Source of the DNA: Sphingobium estronivorans
GTDB lineage: Bacteria; Pseudomonadota; Alphaproteobacteria; Sphingomonadales; Sphingomonadaceae
Direction: 5' to 3'
Length of the DNA: 64,000 bases
NCBI RefSeq assembly: GCF_008692605.1
Contig: NZ_LFCT01000010.1
Span: 1-64,000 of the forward strand
The notes beneath the pieces were generated by a model. The model was given only the letters and a program-made list of their open reading frames with translations, had not been told where the DNA came from and did not search any database. This document shows positions 55,583 to 64,000 of the stretch, one piece after another (position 1 is the first letter of the stretch; every line of letters starts with the position of its first letter). The translations under genes were made by a program, and so were the position numbers.

Positions 55583-56377
55583 GCACCCCATGCTCCCCTG
55601 CTGTTCTTCGATTCCGGCGTCGGCGGGCTTTCGATCCTGGCCCCCGCGCAGGCCATGCTGCCTGACGCGCCCATCGTCTATGCCGCCGATAGCGCGGGCT
55701 TTCCCTATGGCACGAAGAGCGAGGCCGAAATCGCCGCCCGCGTTCCCGCACTTCTGGGCCGCCTCGTCGAACGCTATCGCCCGCGCCTCGCCGTTATCGC
55801 CTGCAATACCGCCTCTACCATCGCCCTATCAGCGGTTCGCGCCGCGCTCGACATTCCGGTGGTGGGGACAGTGCCGGCGATCAAGCCGGCCGCCTTGCTT
55901 TCGCAAAGCCGGGTATTCGGCGTCCTCGGCACGGACGCGACCGTCCGTCAGCCTTATGTGGACAGGTTGACCGCAGAATTCGGTTCGGACTGCACCGTCC
56001 TGCGCCATGGATCGGCCGCGCTCGTCCAACTGGCCGAAGCCAAGCTGCGCGGCGAGCCGATCGATCCCGTAATAGCCCGCGACGCGCTGGCCGGCCTGTT
56101 CGACCAGCCTGGCGGCGACCGGATGGACGTCGTGGTGCTGGCGTGCACGCATTTCCCCCTGGTCGAGCAGGAACTGGCCGCCGCGTCGCCCCGTCCCCTC
56201 CGATTCGTGCATGGTGGTGACGGAATCGCCCGCCGGATCGCTTATCTGACCCAGGGGCAGGACTGGCCTGCTGCCCCGGCCCCCGGAACCGCCGTTTTCA
56301 CCAGGCTGGATGATAGCGTCAAACCGCTTCGACCGGCGCTGGCCCGCTATGGATTGCAGCGGATCGAGAGCCTTTGA
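55574..56377 (+). CDS. murI: glutamate racemase
   Basis: A 267-residue cofactor-independent racemase that makes D-glutamate for peptidoglycan. The two catalytic cysteines are seen in VIACNTAST (about residue 76) and VLACTHFPL (about residue 190), and FFDSGVGGLSIL is the N-terminal signature with the Asp/Ser pair. ATG at 55574 within a small inverted repeat. It lies between divergent plsY and hemA, both on separate transcripts as far as can be told. Confidence 0.96.
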   Translation: MTVAPHAPLLFFDSGVGGLSILAPAQAMLPDAPIVYAADSAGFPYGTKSEAEIAARVPALLGRLVERYRPRLAVIACNTASTIALSAVRAALDIPVVGTVPAIKPAALLSQSRVFGVLGTDATVRQPYVDRLTAEFGSDCTVLRHGSAALVQLAEAKLRGEPIDPVIARDALAGLFDQPGGDRMDVVVLACTHFPLVEQELAAASPRPLRFVHGGDGIARRIAYLTQGQDWPAAPAPGTAVFTRLDDSVKPLRPALARYGLQRIESL

Positions 56378-56411
56378 AGGGGGTGGACCTTTGGTCCAAT
56401 CGCAAGCTTTT

Positions 56412-56467
56412 CTATCACTGTGATAGGTAATTCCCCCTGGCGCTGCGAGCGGTTATCACTGGTAATG
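56412..56467 (+). promoter_or_regulatory. pair of TATCACTG elements upstream of hemA
   Basis: A perfect palindrome CTATCAC-T-GTGATAG (56412-56426) is followed, 41 bases or about four helical turns later, by TTATCACTGGTAA (56453-56465), an imperfect palindrome sharing TATCACTG. The first is about 112 bases before the hemA GTG. I do not know the regulator; the sites do not read as FNR (TTGAT-N4-ATCAA) or a clear iron box. Confidence 0.45.
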
Positions 56468-56530
56468 GGCCCCGGCAGCAGGTAAACGCCCCTGATGAAG
56501 AGGGGATGCGGGAATAGGGATAGGGCTTAG

Positions 56531-57751
56531 GTGAACTACAAGCACATCTTCACGCAGGCGATCGACCGACTTCACAGTGAGGGCCGTTACCGCGTATTCA
56601 TTGACATTTTGCGCAACAAGGGCGCCTTCCCCAACGCCCGCTGCTTCCACGGCCATAATGGGCCGAAGCCGATCACCGTCTGGTGCTCCAACGACTATCT
56701 CGCCATGGGTCAGCATCCCAAGGTCGTTGCCGCAATGGAAGAGGCTCTGCACGATGTCGGCGCCGGTTCGGGTGGCACCCGCAACATCGGCGGCAACACC
56801 CATTATCACGTCGATCTGGAGAGCGAACTCGCCGGCCTGCATGGCAAGGAAGCAGCGTTGCTCTTCACGTCGGGCTATGTCTCGAACGAAGCGACGCTTT
56901 CCACGCTGGCGAAAATCCTGCCGGGCTGCATCATCTTCTCGGACGAGTTGAACCACGCCTCGATGATCGCGGGCATCCGCAATTCGGGCTGCGAAAAGCG
57001 CGTATTCCGTCACAATGACGTCGAACATCTGCGCGAACTGCTGGCCGCCGAAGATCCCGAAGCGCCCAAGCTGATCGCCTTCGAAAGCGTTTATTCGATG
57101 GATGGTGACATCGCCCCCATCGCCGCGATCTGCGACCTGGCGGACGAATTCAACGCGCTCACCTATCTCGATGAAGTGCATGCGGTCGGCATGTACGGCG
57201 CCCATGGCGGCGGCATTTCCGAACGAGATGAGGTCGCCGATCGCCTGACGATCATCGAAGGCACTCTGGGCAAGGCATTTGGCGTCATGGGCGGCTATAT
57301 TGCCGCTGACCAGATGATCGTCGACGTGATCCGCAGCTATGCGCCGGGTTTCATCTTCACGACGTCGTTGTCGCCCGTGCTGGTCGCGGGCGTGCTGGCG
57401 AGCGTCCGTCACCTCAAGCAGTCGAACGAAGAACGCGAGGGCCAGCAGGCCGCCGCCGCGACGCTCAAGCGCCTGATGGCGGAATCGGGCCTGCCGGTGA
57501 TGCCGTCGGTGACGCACATCGTCCCGCTGATGGTGGGCGATCCGGTCAAGGCCAAGCGGATCAGCGACATTTTGCTCGCAGAATATGGCGCCTATGTGCA
57601 GCCGATCAATTACCCCACCGTCCCTCGCGGCACGGAGCGCCTGCGCTTCACCCCCGGCCCGGCCCATAGCGAAGAGATGATGCGGGAACTGGTCGAGGCG
57701 TTGGTCGAAATCTGGGATCGGCTGGAACTGGAGCTTCGTCAGGCAGCCTGA
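56531..57751 (+). CDS. hemA: 5-aminolevulinate synthase
   Basis: A 406-residue PLP enzyme that joins glycine and succinyl-CoA, the Shemin route to haem used by alphaproteobacteria. [39 protein letters not shown] (PLP Asp) and [12 protein letters not shown] (PLP Lys, about residue 250) are all present. The start is GTG at 56531. The use of ALAS rather than glutamyl-tRNA reductase supports an alphaproteobacterial host. Succinyl-CoA supply links it to the propionyl-CoA cluster in the same window. Confidence 0.96.
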   Translation: MNYKHIFTQAIDRLHSEGRYRVFIDILRNKGAFPNARCFHGHNGPKPITVWCSNDYLAMGQHPKVVAAMEEALHDVGAGSGGTRNIGGNTHYHVDLESELAGLHGKEAALLFTSGYVSNEATLSTLAKILPGCIIFSDELNHASMIAGIRNSGCEKRVFRHNDVEHLRELLAAEDPEAPKLIAFESVYSMDGDIAPIAAICDLADEFNALTYLDEVHAVGMYGAHGGGISERDEVADRLTIIEGTLGKAFGVMGGYIAADQMIVDVIRSYAPGFIFTTSLSPVLVAGVLASVRHLKQSNEEREGQQAAAATLKRLMAESGLPVMPSVTHIVPLMVGDPVKAKRISDILLAEYGAYVQPINYPTVPRGTERLRFTPGPAHSEEMMRELVEALVEIWDRLELELRQAA

Positions 57752-57834
57752 GCAATTCCCTGAACTGCGGAACATTCATCTGGGCAAAAACCACCCTCTC
57801 CGCTTGCGCTGGAGCGCAGCATAGGCGGCTTGCT

Positions 57835-58482
57835 TCAAATCCGGATCAAGCCGCCCCTAACCGCATAGCCGCGATACAGGCTTCGGCTATGAGGAAAACC
57901 GCCCATATCGGCCGCCAGGCTGTTGATCGCGCGCGCCAGTTCCGCTCGTGGCGACACATGAAAGCGCGCCAGCCATCCGAACAGCGCCCGCTTCCAGAAG
58001 CGGGGCAAATTGTCCTGCTGCCCGAAATCCACGATGTCCAGCTTACCAGCCGGCGCAACGCAGCGCGCCGCCTGCCGAAGAGCGCCTTCCCAATCCGGGA
58101 TCATCGACAGGGCATAGCTGATGAACACCCGTTCGAAATCGCTCCGCCCGAATAACGCCTGCGCGTTGAAGGCGCAGGCATCCCCCTGCGCCAGCACGAC
58201 ACGATGGGCCATGCCCGCATTCGCCACAGCCTTGCGCGCCGTTTCGAGCATCGCTTCGGAAATATCGACCCCATAAAGCCGCGCCTCCGGCCAGGTTTTG
58301 CCCACGGCGATCAAATTGCGCCCGGTGCCGCAGCCGATTTCCAGCACCGCGCCACCCTTGGGTGGAGCGAGATCGGCAATCAGCCCATCCCGCCCCAACA
58401 GATAATATCTCCGCGACAGGTCGTAAATATGCCTCTGGTGGCGATAAACGCTGTCCATCAGCCCATCATGCCCGGCGCTCAT
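57835..58482 (-). CDS. btaB: diacylglycerylhomoserine N-methyltransferase BtaB
   Basis: A 215-residue SAM methyltransferase: motif I is VLEIGCGTGRNLI, followed by GVDISEAMLETA and the FISYALSMIPDWEGAL and LDIVDFG stretches. Paired with BtaA it adds three methyl groups to diacylglycerylhomoserine to give the betaine lipid DGTS. The start overlaps the btaA stop by one base (TGATG). Without that neighbour it would be only a generic methyltransferase, so the name depends on context. Confidence 0.85.
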   Translation of the reverse strand: MSAGHDGLMDSVYRHQRHIYDLSRRYYLLGRDGLIADLAPPKGGAVLEIGCGTGRNLIAVGKTWPEARLYGVDISEAMLETARKAVANAGMAHRVVLAQGDACAFNAQALFGRSDFERVFISYALSMIPDWEGALRQAARCVAPAGKLDIVDFGQQDNLPRFWKRALFGWLARFHVSPRAELARAINSLAADMGGFPHSRSLYRGYAVRGGLIRI

Positions 58483-59699
58483 CAGGCGTCCTTCAGCACA
58501 TAGAGGTGGACGCCGCCATAAATGGCCGAACGATCCCGCGCCGTGTAATCGCGCGACGCTTCCGCCCGATAATCCCAGCGCGACAGCACCGCATCGGCAA
58601 CGCGCCCTGGCAGGATGCTCGGTTCGCCGGCGGTGCGGAAGAGCACCCGCGCGCCCGGCCGAGCCGTGCGGGTGATCTGTGTCCACAACGCATTCAACTG
58701 CGCATCATCCATCCAGTCCTGCGCATCGAGCAATATGTAGCGATCCGCCGATCCAGCCTCCTGCGATGCCAGAAAGTCGGTGAAGTTCACATGACGAACA
58801 TCGACCCGCCCCGCGCGCTCCACCACCGCCTCATGGTTCGCGGCCTGCAAATAGGGCGGCAACGGCCCTTCGCCACCGGCATAGCCACGACCGAACGCCT
58901 GCACCGCGAAATAATTATCCTTGAGGTCGAAATCGCAGGCCAGTTTCTTCAGCCGCGCCTTCAGCACGCTGTCCATCCGGTCATCGCCAGCCAAGGCATC
59001 ATATTGCGCGGGCGGAATGCCGAGGCCGAAGAGCGAAGCCGGCTGGCTCGTCAGCCAGCGCATGAAGGCACTGTCGAACACCGGCGCCAGTTCCTGCTCG
59101 AAAATCACCCGCTGCTCCTCGCGGGATTTCGCATCCAGCATCCGCCGGGGATTGACGCCATGCAGACGCGCGAGCAGATGCGCCGCGCCGATAAAGCGCC
59201 CCAGCAGACCATGTTTGTAAATCCCGCGCGCAAAGCCGCCGATGCGCCGCCGCCCGATAAAATCGCGCCCTTCCCAATAGCGCCGGGTGGCATCGTCCAG
59301 ATGCGGCGCCACGAAGCTGCGATAGGCCGCTACATTCTCCTTGCAATCCGCCTTGGCGAAGAAGCGATGGAACGCCTCATGGTCCGGCAAGGCCCGCGCC
59401 GCCGCCAGCTTCAGACGATTGAGCGCGATATGCGCGGTGTTGAGATCAACCGCCGTGATCTTCGCCGGATCGGCGGTCAGATAGCTCAACACATTGCACC
59501 CGCCCGAAGCGATGGTGACGACATGGCTCTCCGGGGTGATCGCCAGCGCTTCCATATCGACTGCAGGGTCTTCCCAGATCTGTGCGTAAACCAGACCCCG
59601 AAACGCAAAGGTAAAGGCCCGTTCCAGCAATCCCTGCCTGGACAGATGCCGATGCCGATGCACCGCGCGGGTAACATTCTGGTGAGCCGTAGATGCCAT
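58482..59699 (-). CDS. btaA: diacylglycerol 3-amino-3-carboxypropyltransferase BtaA
   Basis: A 405-residue DUF3419 protein that transfers the aminocarboxypropyl group of SAM to diacylglycerol, the first step of betaine-lipid (DGTS) synthesis. Family stretches are LVYAQIWEDPAVDMEAL, VTIASGGCNVLSYL (SAM loop), TAVDLNTAHIALNRLK, and the C-terminal YILLDAQDWM and ARVLFRTAGEPSILPG. ATG at 59699. In Rhodobacter and Sinorhizobium this pair is induced by phosphate starvation; a clear Pho box was not seen here. Confidence 0.9.
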   Translation of the reverse strand: MASTAHQNVTRAVHRHRHLSRQGLLERAFTFAFRGLVYAQIWEDPAVDMEALAITPESHVVTIASGGCNVLSYLTADPAKITAVDLNTAHIALNRLKLAAARALPDHEAFHRFFAKADCKENVAAYRSFVAPHLDDATRRYWEGRDFIGRRRIGGFARGIYKHGLLGRFIGAAHLLARLHGVNPRRMLDAKSREEQRVIFEQELAPVFDSAFMRWLTSQPASLFGLGIPPAQYDALAGDDRMDSVLKARLKKLACDFDLKDNYFAVQAFGRGYAGGEGPLPPYLQAANHEAVVERAGRVDVRHVNFTDFLASQEAGSADRYILLDAQDWMDDAQLNALWTQITRTARPGARVLFRTAGEPSILPGRVADAVLSRWDYRAEASRDYTARDRSAIYGGVHLYVLKDA

Positions 59700-59834
59700 G
59701 TGCCGCGCCTCCTCGCTGCCGGGTCGTTCGGCGGCTCGTAGGGCAACGGCATGTCGGCTGCGTGACGATGAGGTTACCGCAATGTGAAGGCCCTTGCGGA
59801 ACCAAAACATTCCAATCACCTTGTTAATTCCACC

Positions 59835-60827
59835 ATGGCCCATTGGATCGAACCGCACCCGACCGGCATCTATGTCCGCCCCGCCGACGCCTGGATCGAT
59901 CCTTCCACGCCCCGGGAACGCGCCCTTGTCACCCATGGCCATACCGATCATGCGCGGGGCGGACATGGTCATGTCTGGGCCACGCAGGAAACGCTCGCCA
60001 TCATGGCCCTGCGCTACGGCACGGCGTCCGGCACGGCAGTTCCCTATGGCGAGGAAATCCGCATGAACGGCGTCACCATCCGTTACGTGCCCGCCGGCCA
60101 TGTGCTGGGTTCCGCCCAGATCGTCCTGTCCCATGCAGGCGAGCGCGTCGTTATCACCGGCGATTACAAGCGGCGCCCCGATCCCACCTGCAAGGCGTTC
60201 GAGCCGGTCCCCTGCGACATATTCGTCACCGAGGCGACCTTCGGCCTGCCCGTGTTCCGCCACCCCGACACCGGCAGCGAAGTCGACCGCCTCCTCACCG
60301 CACTGCACGCCAATCCCGATCGTTGCGTTCTTGTCGGCGCCTACGCCCTTGGCAAAGCCCAGCGCCTGATCTGCGAACTGCGCGGAAGGGGGCATAAGGA
60401 CCCCATCCACATTCACGGCGCGCTCGAAAGAATGTGCGCTCTCTATGAGCAGTTCGGCGTCGAGTTGGGCGATCTCCGCCCAGCCACCGGCCTTCCCGCC
60501 AAGGATATGCGCGGACGCATCGTCGTGGCGCCGCCGTCCGCCCTCAATGACCGCTGGAGCCGGCGCCTGCCCGATCCGATCACCGCCATGGCATCGGGCT
60601 GGATGCGCGTCCGACAGCGCGCTCGCCAGCGCAATATCGAACTGCCGCTGGTCATTTCCGACCATGCCGATTGGGACGAACTCACCGACACCATCCGGGA
60701 AGTCGCTCCCCACGAAACATGGATCACCCATGGCCGGGAGGAAGCGCTGCTCCACTGGTGCATGACGCACCAGATGCGTGCCCGTGCGCTGGCCCTTGTC
60801 GGGCGCGAGGATGAGGAGGAGGGGTAA
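59835..60827 (+). CDS. DNA-ligase-associated metallo-beta-lactamase-fold exonuclease
   Basis: A 330-residue member of the metallo-beta-lactamase/beta-CASP group named ligase-associated DNA exonuclease. The metal motif HGHTDHARGGH (about residues 37-47) and the later VITGDYK and FVTEATFGLP segments are present. It is coupled to the ligase gene by one-base overlap, as in the known exonuclease-ligase-helicase-PdeM operons, where the set repairs DNA damage. ATG at 59835; divergent from btaA. Confidence 0.9.
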   Translation: MAHWIEPHPTGIYVRPADAWIDPSTPRERALVTHGHTDHARGGHGHVWATQETLAIMALRYGTASGTAVPYGEEIRMNGVTIRYVPAGHVLGSAQIVLSHAGERVVITGDYKRRPDPTCKAFEPVPCDIFVTEATFGLPVFRHPDTGSEVDRLLTALHANPDRCVLVGAYALGKAQRLICELRGRGHKDPIHIHGALERMCALYEQFGVELGDLRPATGLPAKDMRGRIVVAPPSALNDRWSRRLPDPITAMASGWMRVRQRARQRNIELPLVISDHADWDELTDTIREVAPHETWITHGREEALLHWCMTHQMRARALALVGREDEEEG

Positions 60828-62410
60828 TGCGCGCCTTCTCCCAATTGCTCGACGGGCTGGTCTATACCCGCTCACGCAACGGCAAGCTGAACCTGATCGC
60901 CAGCTATATGCGCACGGCGCCCGACCCGGACCGGGGCTGGGCTTTGGCGGCGCTCACCGGCAATCTGGACCTGAAAGCCGTCAAAGCCTCCGCCATCGCC
61001 GAAATGGCGCGTGCCCGCGTCGATCCGATCCTCTTCGAAATGAGCCGCGACTATGTCGGCGACCTTGCCGAAACCGTTGCCCTGCTCTGGCCCAAGCCGG
61101 AGGATCAGCCCCCGGAAATGGATGACGGCGCCCTCACCCTGTCCGCCATCGTCGAGCGTCTCCACGCCACCAGCCGCGCCTCCGCTCCTGCCACCCTCGC
61201 CCGGATGATGGACCATCTCGATGCATCGGGCCGTTTCGCGCTTCTCAAGCTCGCCACCGGGGGACTGCGCGTCGGCATTTCCGCCCGTCTCGCCAAGACC
61301 GGCTTCGCGCAAGCCTTCGGCCTCGACGTCGACGATGTGGAGGAATGCTGGCACGCGCTCGCCCCGCCCTATGCGGCGCTGTTCGATTGGGCGGAAGGAA
61401 GGGCCGAGCGCCCCGATCCCGCAGGCACGCCCTTCTGCCGCCCCTTCATGCTCGCCCACCCGCTGGAGGTCGAGAGCGTCGACCTTACCGACTATGCCGC
61501 CGAGTGGAAGTGGGACGGCATCCGCATCCAGATCGTCGGCACAGGGCGCGAAACCCGCCTCTACAGCCGCGCGGGGGACGACATCACCGGCAGTTTTCCG
61601 GAGATTGCGGAAGCGTTCACCACCCATGCGGTCCTGGACGGCGAACTGCTCGTGAAAGGCGAGTTCCAGGGCGGAGAGGCCGCCAGCTTCAACGCCCTCC
61701 AGCAGCGTCTGGGCCGCAAGGCGGTGACGGCGAAAATGATGAACGACTACCCCGCCTTCGTCCGCCTCTACGACATCTTGCTCCACGGCGACGAGGACCT
61801 TCGCCTGCTTCCATGGGTCGAGCGGCGAGCGGCCCTTGAAACCGTCGTGTCGGCTCTCGACCCCGACCGCTTCGACATCTCCGCCTTGATCGAAGCGCCC
61901 GATTTCGAAACGCTGGCCGACATCCGCGCGGGCGCCCGCGATGCCGCCATCGAAGGCGTGATGCTCAAGCGTCGCGACAGCCCCTATGTCGGGGGGCGCA
62001 AGGCCGCGCTCTGGTATAAATGGAAACGCGATCCGCTGACCGCCGACTGCGTGATGATGTACGCCCAGCGCGGCCACGGCAAACGCTCATCCTTCTATTC
62101 GGATTACACCTTTGGGTGCTGGACCGAGGAAGGCGAACTGCTGCCCGTGGGTAAAGCCTATAGCGGCTTCACCGACGAGGAACTGAAATGGCTCGATCGC
62201 TTCGTGCGGACAAATACGGTGAACCGCTTCGGCCCGGTGCGGGAGGTGGAAAAGTCGCTGGTGCTGGAGGTCGCCTTCGACAGCATCCACGACAGCAAGC
62301 GGCATAAATCGGGGCTCGCCATGCGCTTTCCCCGGATCGCCCGCATCCGGCGCGACAAGCCTGCGGGGGAGGCGGATACCGTGGAAGGGCTACGGCGTTT
62401 GTGCACATAA
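60827..62410 (+). CDS. ATP-dependent DNA ligase (cisplatin-damage-response type)
   Basis: A 527-residue ATP-dependent ligase with an N-terminal DNA-binding domain, then nucleotidyltransferase motif I EWKWDGIRIQ (adenylated Lys, about residue 228), motif III region FVRLYDILLHGDEDL, motif IV EGVMLKRRDSPY and motif V KWKRDP. It has a C-terminal OB domain. This is the type found with the beta-CASP exonuclease and linked to cisplatin-damage tolerance. The usual helicase and PdeM partners do not follow: the next gene is GFA-family. Confidence 0.93.
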   Translation: MRAFSQLLDGLVYTRSRNGKLNLIASYMRTAPDPDRGWALAALTGNLDLKAVKASAIAEMARARVDPILFEMSRDYVGDLAETVALLWPKPEDQPPEMDDGALTLSAIVERLHATSRASAPATLARMMDHLDASGRFALLKLATGGLRVGISARLAKTGFAQAFGLDVDDVEECWHALAPPYAALFDWAEGRAERPDPAGTPFCRPFMLAHPLEVESVDLTDYAAEWKWDGIRIQIVGTGRETRLYSRAGDDITGSFPEIAEAFTTHAVLDGELLVKGEFQGGEAASFNALQQRLGRKAVTAKMMNDYPAFVRLYDILLHGDEDLRLLPWVERRAALETVVSALDPDRFDISALIEAPDFETLADIRAGARDAAIEGVMLKRRDSPYVGGRKAALWYKWKRDPLTADCVMMYAQRGHGKRSSFYSDYTFGCWTEEGELLPVGKAYSGFTDEELKWLDRFVRTNTVNRFGPVREVEKSLVLEVAFDSIHDSKRHKSGLAMRFPRIARIRRDKPAGEADTVEGLRRLCT

Positions 62411-62552
62411 CAGGATTTGGGTGATAAAGGTGACACGCTAGACCCGCGCCAATCCGTCATATCGAGGGAGAGCGTTGGAAACCCTTCGCCAGATCAGCCG
62501 TTCCATTCCCGCATCAACGCATCTATTCCTCGGCCCAGACAGGAGAGCCGCC

Positions 62553-62900
62553 ATGCCCTACACCGGAAGCTGCCATTGCGGTGCCGTCACCTTCACCGTC
62601 GACGCCGACGCGCCAACCGAAGCGATGACCTGCAACTGTTCTCATTGCAGCCGCAAGGGCTTTGTCCTGACTTTCGTGCCCGCCGATCAGTTCACGCTCG
62701 ACAGCGGTGAGGAAAAACTGACCGACTATCAATTCTACAAGCACAATATCACGCACCGCTTCTGCACCATCTGTGGGACCCAGTCCTTTGCGGAAGGCAA
62801 GTCACCTGACGGGCCGATGCGCGCCATCAATCTGCGCTGCGTGCCCGAGGTGGACATCGATGCGCTCAAGATCAAACAGGTCAACGGCGCCAGCTTCTGA
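62553..62900 (+). CDS. GFA-family (glutathione-dependent formaldehyde-activating/CENP-V) protein
   Basis: A 115-residue zinc-binding protein with the GFA fold: YTGSCHCGAVTFTV, CNCSHCSRKG and HRFCTICGTQSF supply the conserved cysteines (CxC, C-x-C-x2-C, C-x2-C). Members bind zinc and often glutathione; formaldehyde activation is known only for a few, so substrate is open. GGAG is well placed before the ATG at 62553. Independent of the ligase gene by 142 bases. Confidence 0.88.
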   Translation: MPYTGSCHCGAVTFTVDADAPTEAMTCNCSHCSRKGFVLTFVPADQFTLDSGEEKLTDYQFYKHNITHRFCTICGTQSFAEGKSPDGPMRAINLRCVPEVDIDALKIKQVNGASF

Positions 62901-62910
62901 CAGACTGACT

Positions 62911-62938
62911 TTGCGCTGTCACGCACAGCCCCTATATG
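62911..62938 (+). promoter_or_regulatory. possible promoter for the right-edge dehydrogenase
   Basis: TTGCGC at 62911-62916 and TATATG at 62933-62938 with a 16-base spacer. Pattern match only. Confidence 0.3.
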
Positions 62939-62983
62939 GGCGCTTTCGCGCGTCAGGCGCGGTGCAGCTATGGAGCAGTTGAA

Positions 62984-64000
62984 TTGAGCAAGGTTCTGGT
63001 CATTGGCGCGGGCGGCGTGGGTTCTGTCGCGGTTCACAAGATGGCGATGAATCCTGACATTTTCAGCCATATCACGCTCGCCAGCCGCCGCATCATTTCC
63101 TGTGAGAAAGTGGCCGAATCGGTGAAGGCCCGGACCGGCGTGACCATCGACGTCGCGCAGGTCGATGCCGACAATGTCGACGAAACCATCGCCTTGATCG
63201 AGAAGGTCCAGCCCAGGCTGGTCGTGAACCTGGCCCTGCCCTATCAGGACCTGGCGATCATGGACGCCTGCCTTGCGACCAAGGTCGACTATCTCGACAC
63301 CGCCAATTACGAACCGCGCGACACCGCCAAGTTCGAATATAGCTGGCAATGGGCCTATCAGGAGCGCTTCAAGGAAGCCGGCATCATGGCGCTGCTAGGT
63401 TCGGGCTTCGACCCCGGCGTCACCAGCGTGTTCGCCAGCTACATCAAGAAGCATCTGCTCGACCGGATCGACACGCTCGACATTCTGGATTGCAATGGCG
63501 GCGACCATGGCCAGCATTTCGCCACCAACTTCAACCCGGAAATCAACATCCGCGAAGTCACCGCGCCATCGCGCCACTGGGAAGGCGGCAAATGGGTCGA
63601 AGGCCCCGCGCTCAAGCACAAGCAGACCTTCAACTTCGATCAGGTCGGTGAGAAGAACATGTACCTCATGTATCATGAGGAACTGGAATCGCTGGCCAAA
63701 TTCTATCCTGAAATCAAGCGCATCCGTTTCTGGATGACCTTTGGCGATGCCTATTTGAAGCATCTCGAAGTGCTCCAGAATGTCGGCATGACCCGCATCG
63801 ATCCGGTCATCTACAACGGTCAGGAAATCATCCCGCTCCAGTTCCTGAAAGCCGTGCTGCCCGAACCGTCGAGCCTTGGGTCCACGACCAAGGGCAAGAC
63901 CAACATCGGCGACATCGCGACCGGCATGAAGGACGGCAAGCAGAAGACCGTCTATGTCCTCAACGTCTGCGACCATGAGGATGCCTACGCCGAAACCGGC
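62984..64000 (+). CDS. carboxynorspermidine synthase-like saccharopine dehydrogenase, cut by window end
   Basis: The first 339 codons of a saccharopine-dehydrogenase-family protein with N-terminal NAD(P) loop VLVIGAGGVGSVAVHK. It carries NLALPYQDLAIMDACLATKVDYLDTANYEP and GSGFDPGVTSVFASYIKKH, typical of carboxynorspermidine (carboxyspermidine) dehydrogenases, which join an aldehyde to a diamine in an alternative polyamine pathway. The start is TTG at 62984, with GGAG nine bases before; an ATG at 62970 is in another frame and stops after five codons. The 3' end lies beyond the window, where the partner decarboxylase gene (nspC type) would be expected. Confidence 0.85.
   Translation, partial: MSKVLVIGAGGVGSVAVHKMAMNPDIFSHITLASRRIISCEKVAESVKARTGVTIDVAQVDADNVDETIALIEKVQPRLVVNLALPYQDLAIMDACLATKVDYLDTANYEPRDTAKFEYSWQWAYQERFKEAGIMALLGSGFDPGVTSVFASYIKKHLLDRIDTLDILDCNGGDHGQHFATNFNPEINIREVTAPSRHWEGGKWVEGPALKHKQTFNFDQVGEKNMYLMYHEELESLAKFYPEIKRIRFWMTFGDAYLKHLEVLQNVGMTRIDPVIYNGQEIIPLQFLKAVLPEPSSLGSTTKGKTNIGDIATGMKDGKQKTVYVLNVCDHEDAYAETG

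Noticed and set aside
56412-56426. FNR-type box upstream of hemA
   Set aside because: CTATCAC-T-GTGATAG does not match TTGAT-N4-ATCAA in sequence or spacing.
59755-59800. Possible Pho box upstream of btaA
   Set aside because: TTCACAT, GTAACCT and GTCACGC repeat about every 11 bases on the reverse strand, but each matches the CTGTCAT consensus poorly, so I do not call it.
59700-60875. Leftward extension of btaA through the exonuclease gene
   Set aside because: The family N-terminus begins at 59699, and the extension is antisense to a clear metallo-beta-lactamase-fold gene.
62970-62987. Small ATG-started frame before the right-edge dehydrogenase
   Set aside because: It stops after five codons; the dehydrogenase starts at TTG 62984 in another frame.
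1-64000. CRISPR arrays, insertion sequences, prophage or toxin-antitoxin modules
   Set aside because: No regularly spaced direct repeats, transposase, integrase or phage structural genes were recognised; the entericidin-like lipoprotein is single and not paired.

Overview
The window looks like chromosome of an alphaproteobacterium of the Sphingomonadales (Sphingobium/Sphingomonas-like). The evidence is protein content and gene order: a divL-tsaE-amgK-murU-addB-addA-trxA operon, alphaproteobacterial-type AddAB, an ALAS-type hemA, an HslV with a short N-terminal propeptide, a ScfR-family regulator beside propionyl-CoA genes, a betaine-lipid btaAB pair, high GC, and 20-30 bp palindromes in gaps. 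This taxonomic call is inference; there is no rRNA in the window. It is dense core chromosome: 52 protein genes plus one tRNA, and no insertion sequence, prophage, CRISPR array or integrase that I can recognise.

Left part (1-19.1 kb). An AT-richer stretch carries a lone methyltransferase. Then come secA, a divergent argJ-inositol-phosphatase-family pair, and a leftward seven-gene operon with overlapping start and stop codons: divL, tsaE, amgK, murU, addB, addA, trxA. The DivL homologue has Tyr where histidine kinases have the phosphorylated His. The operon joins cell-cycle signalling, tRNA t6A formation, peptidoglycan sugar recycling, double-strand-break repair and thiol redox. ahcY follows upstream with its own terminator and a candidate SAH-responsive operator.

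Middle (19-45 kb). Housekeeping genes (yqgE, peroxiredoxin, AMP nucleosidase, asd, an S9 peptidase, tRNA-Val, an entericidin-like lipoprotein, hslVU and an archaeal/eukaryotic-type proS) lead to a polyhydroxyalkanoate locus (phaR, a class III PhaC-like enzyme, thiolase). After that is a leftward propionyl-CoA assimilation cluster: pccB, epimerase, mutase, bioB, pccA, then csaA and alr. Divergent from it is a PccR/ScfR-type regulator. The 122-bp gap between regulator and pccB holds a cluster of TTTGCAAA-like elements, the best-supported regulatory circuit here: propionyl-CoA to succinyl-CoA, with the biotin synthase gene built into the operon of a biotin enzyme.

Right part (45-64 kb). gor and pgi; lepB-rnc-era; topA; plsY-dprA (overlap carrying a 15-bp tandem repeat); murI; hemA; btaB/btaA for phosphorus-free betaine lipid; a DNA-ligase-associated exonuclease with its ATP-dependent ligase; a GFA-family protein; and a carboxynorspermidine-synthase-like gene cut by the window end.

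I see no wholly new multi-gene system. The items most worth a second look are the PccR operator array, the uncharacterised four-cysteine small protein with its own palindrome-overlapped promoter next to hslVU, the long perfect palindromes flanking era, the archaeal-type ProRS, the overlapping start codons of phaR and the PhaC-like gene, and the DivL and betaine-lipid genes.
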